A DNA stretch of 43,309 bases. It comes from Methanobacteriota archaeon (lineage in GTDB: Archaea > Thermoplasmatota > Poseidoniia > Poseidoniales > Thalassarchaeaceae). The position numbers and the translations under genes were made by a program. The notes below the pieces were generated by a model. That model was not told the DNA's origin, did no database searches, and saw nothing but the letters and a program-made list of their open reading frames with translations. Each line of letters begins with the position of its first letter. Position 1 is the stretch's first letter. The stretch is taken from NCBI GenBank assembly GCA_002712285.1, contig PATC01000001.1, positions 6,662 through 49,970 of the forward strand. Reading direction: 5' to 3'. Positions 42,043 through 43,309 of the stretch are shown piece by piece.

Positions 42043-43309
42043 ATGGGGAATCCAGTGAGGATCAGTTCGGCTGCTGTTGTTCTAATCCTACTGATGCCGT
42101 TTATGTTCTCCTTTGGTGGAGAAATTCTCTACGAGGCCAATCTTTCCCAGAATACTAGTGGTCGCGACCATTGCGAAGACATAGGAGACGAAGCTAGTTG
42201 CAACTCTGACAACCGATGCGAATGGGATGAGGAGGACGACCCCTCCGATTCAGATTACCCTGGTGAATGTGAAGACACAGATTCGCATGAAGATGAAAAC
42301 TCCAGTGATTCAAGCTCGAGTGATTCAAGTTCGAGTGATTCAAGTTCGAGTGATTCAAGTTCCAGCGATTCTAGTTCCTCAAGTGGTAGTGGGAATGGAA
42401 ATGGCAACTCTGGTTCAGGCAATGGTGGAAGTGGACAGGCTCCAACGGATACCGATGGGGATGGCATAGACGATGCAGCGGATGATGATGATGATGGAGA
42501 TGGGGTAAAGGATATCGATGATGATTGCCCACTTGATTCGAATGAAACAGTCGACACTGATGGAGATGGACTTTGTAATAATTCAGATTTTGATGATGAT
42601 GGTGATGGTGTAAATGATGATCAAGATGCCTTCCCCCTTGATCCTTCAGAGCAATCGAATTTTGATGGTGATGCGCGAGGAGATAATCTCGACGAAGATG
42701 ATGACAATGATGGTGTTCCCGACACAATGGATGATTTCCCATTGAATGCTTCTGAGCAATTTGATACTGATTCAGATGGTATTGGTGATAACACAGATGA
42801 TGACGATGATAACGATGGCGTGAAGGATGACCAAGATGCATTCCGATACGATCCTTGTGCTGATACTGATTCTGATATGGATGGTAAGCCAGATGTAATC
42901 CGAGCCGGATGCTCAACTAATTTGGTTGAAGACATGGATGACGATAATGACGGCATATCTGATGCCTCAGACGATCAGCTCGATATTGATCAAAATGCGG
43001 CACCTGATTTTGATCGCGATGGTATTCCCGATATCGAGGATGATGATGATGATAACGATGGGACACCTGACGTATCCGATGCTTTCCCCTTTAATCAGTC
43101 AGAAAGAAGTAATTTTGATGGAGATTTCATGGGTGACTTCTACGATCCAGATGACGATAATGATGGCATAAACGATGTTGACGACATGTTCCCATTCGAC
43201 GCTAGTGAATGGAAGGACAGCGATCGCGATGGAATTGGCGACAACGCCGACTTGGATGATGATAACGACATGATTCCTGATGATGAGGATGATTTCCCCT
43301 TAGATTCTG
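42043..43309 (+). CDS. Surface protein with Ser/Asp and thrombospondin type 3-like calcium repeats, partial (runs off right edge)
   Basis: The frame is open from ATG 42043 (after GGAGATAATC, a usable Shine-Dalgarno) to the window end, 422 codons; the ORF track lists only shadows of it. A signal peptide comes first (VRISSAAVVLILLMPFMFSF). A short Cys-rich PSI-like segment follows (CEDIGDEASCNSDNRCEW), then a Ser/Asp stalk (SSSSD repeats), a Gly/Asn linker, and at least eight calcium loops of the DTDGDGIDD / DDDNDGVPD type spaced by DAFPLDPSE-like turns. The layout fits an extended, calcium-stiffened cell-surface or cell-cell contact protein. The C-terminal part that would show its anchor lies beyond the window. 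Confidence 0.88.
   Translation, partial: MGNPVRISSAAVVLILLMPFMFSFGGEILYEANLSQNTSGRDHCEDIGDEASCNSDNRCEWDEEDDPSDSDYPGECEDTDSHEDENSSDSSSSDSSSSDSSSSDSSSSDSSSSSGSGNGNGNSGSGNGGSGQAPTDTDGDGIDDAADDDDDGDGVKDIDDDCPLDSNETVDTDGDGLCNNSDFDDDGDGVNDDQDAFPLDPSEQSNFDGDARGDNLDEDDDNDGVPDTMDDFPLNASEQFDTDSDGIGDNTDDDDDNDGVKDDQDAFRYDPCADTDSDMDGKPDVIRAGCSTNLVEDMDDDNDGISDASDDQLDIDQNAAPDFDRDGIPDIEDDDDDNDGTPDVSDAFPFNQSERSNFDGDFMGDFYDPDDDNDGINDVDDMFPFDASEWKDSDRDGIGDNADLDDDNDMIPDDEDDFPLDS
42303..42377 (+). repeat. 15-bp tandem repeat encoding SDSSS
   Basis: Five copies of agtgattcaagttcg-like units, nearly identical at DNA level, encode the Ser/Asp stalk of the right-edge surface protein. Length is likely to vary between strains by slippage. 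Confidence 0.9.

Noticed and set aside
41949-42158. 69-aa plus-strand ORF
   Set aside because: It overlaps the signal peptide of the right-edge surface gene in another frame and has no family features.
42255-42956. Minus-strand ORFs of 100-181 aa over the calcium repeats
   Set aside because: His- or Ser-rich shadows produced by GAT/GAC-rich repeat DNA on the opposite strand.

Overview
The window looks like a chromosomal segment of a marine planktonic euryarchaeon of the Marine Group II / Poseidoniales type. No single gene proves this. The points for it are a Gar1-type H/ACA RNP protein, a fused 2-oxoacid:ferredoxin oxidoreductase, an archaeal-style tRNA-Gln (A1:U72), several secreted proteins rich in DxDxDG calcium-binding repeats, and TATA-like boxes about 26 nt upstream of some starts. 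Aerobic life is indicated by the oxygen-dependent haem enzyme HemF.

Layout. 1-5.0 kb, minus strand: an edge-truncated membrane protein with a Cys-rich tail (GTG start, absent from the ORF track), a NUDIX + metallo-beta-lactamase fusion, a small zinc-ribbon protein, an MFS exporter and an aldo/keto reductase. 5.1-14.7 kb: a complete classical (protoporphyrin) haem pathway, hemA-hemCD(fused)-hemB-hemL-hemE-hemF-hemY, joined by ATGA stop/start overlaps, with hemH convergent at the end. 14.7-15.05 kb: a small membrane ORF and tRNA-Gln(CTG) with its own TATA box. 15.1-21.9 kb: korB/korA, a membrane-anchored cyclophilin and aconitase. 21.9-32.2 kb: a thioredoxin-like lipoprotein, a calcium-repeat membrane protein, a PLP decarboxylase, an unknown protein and a giant (about 2130 aa) surface protein. 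32.2-33.6 kb: S-adenosylhomocysteine hydrolase behind a structured leader. 33.6-39.7 kb, minus strand: an ABC-2 transporter, a secreted protein with a C-terminal anchor, a Gar1-like protein carrying RGG repeats and two RanBP2-type zinc fingers, and a TPR membrane protein. 39.8-43.3 kb: a glycosyltransferase, a WbqC-family protein, a small membrane protein and an edge-truncated Ser/Asp- and calcium-repeat surface protein.

How the parts fit. The haem cluster takes glutamyl-tRNA to protohaem within one locus, which would supply aerobic respiration. KOR and aconitase are TCA-cycle enzymes. AhcY recycles S-adenosylhomocysteine and has an upstream region with mutually exclusive hairpins, a small uORF and a palindrome covering the ribosome-binding site. 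The 41.4-42.1 kb region carries two exact TTAGG-N4-CCTAA palindromes and one near-copy around promoters, which suggests local control by a DtxR/IdeR-type metal-dependent repressor.

The strongest leads are the haem cluster in an archaeal context, the Gar1-RGG-RanBP2 protein, the ahcY leader, and the palindrome set around wbqC.
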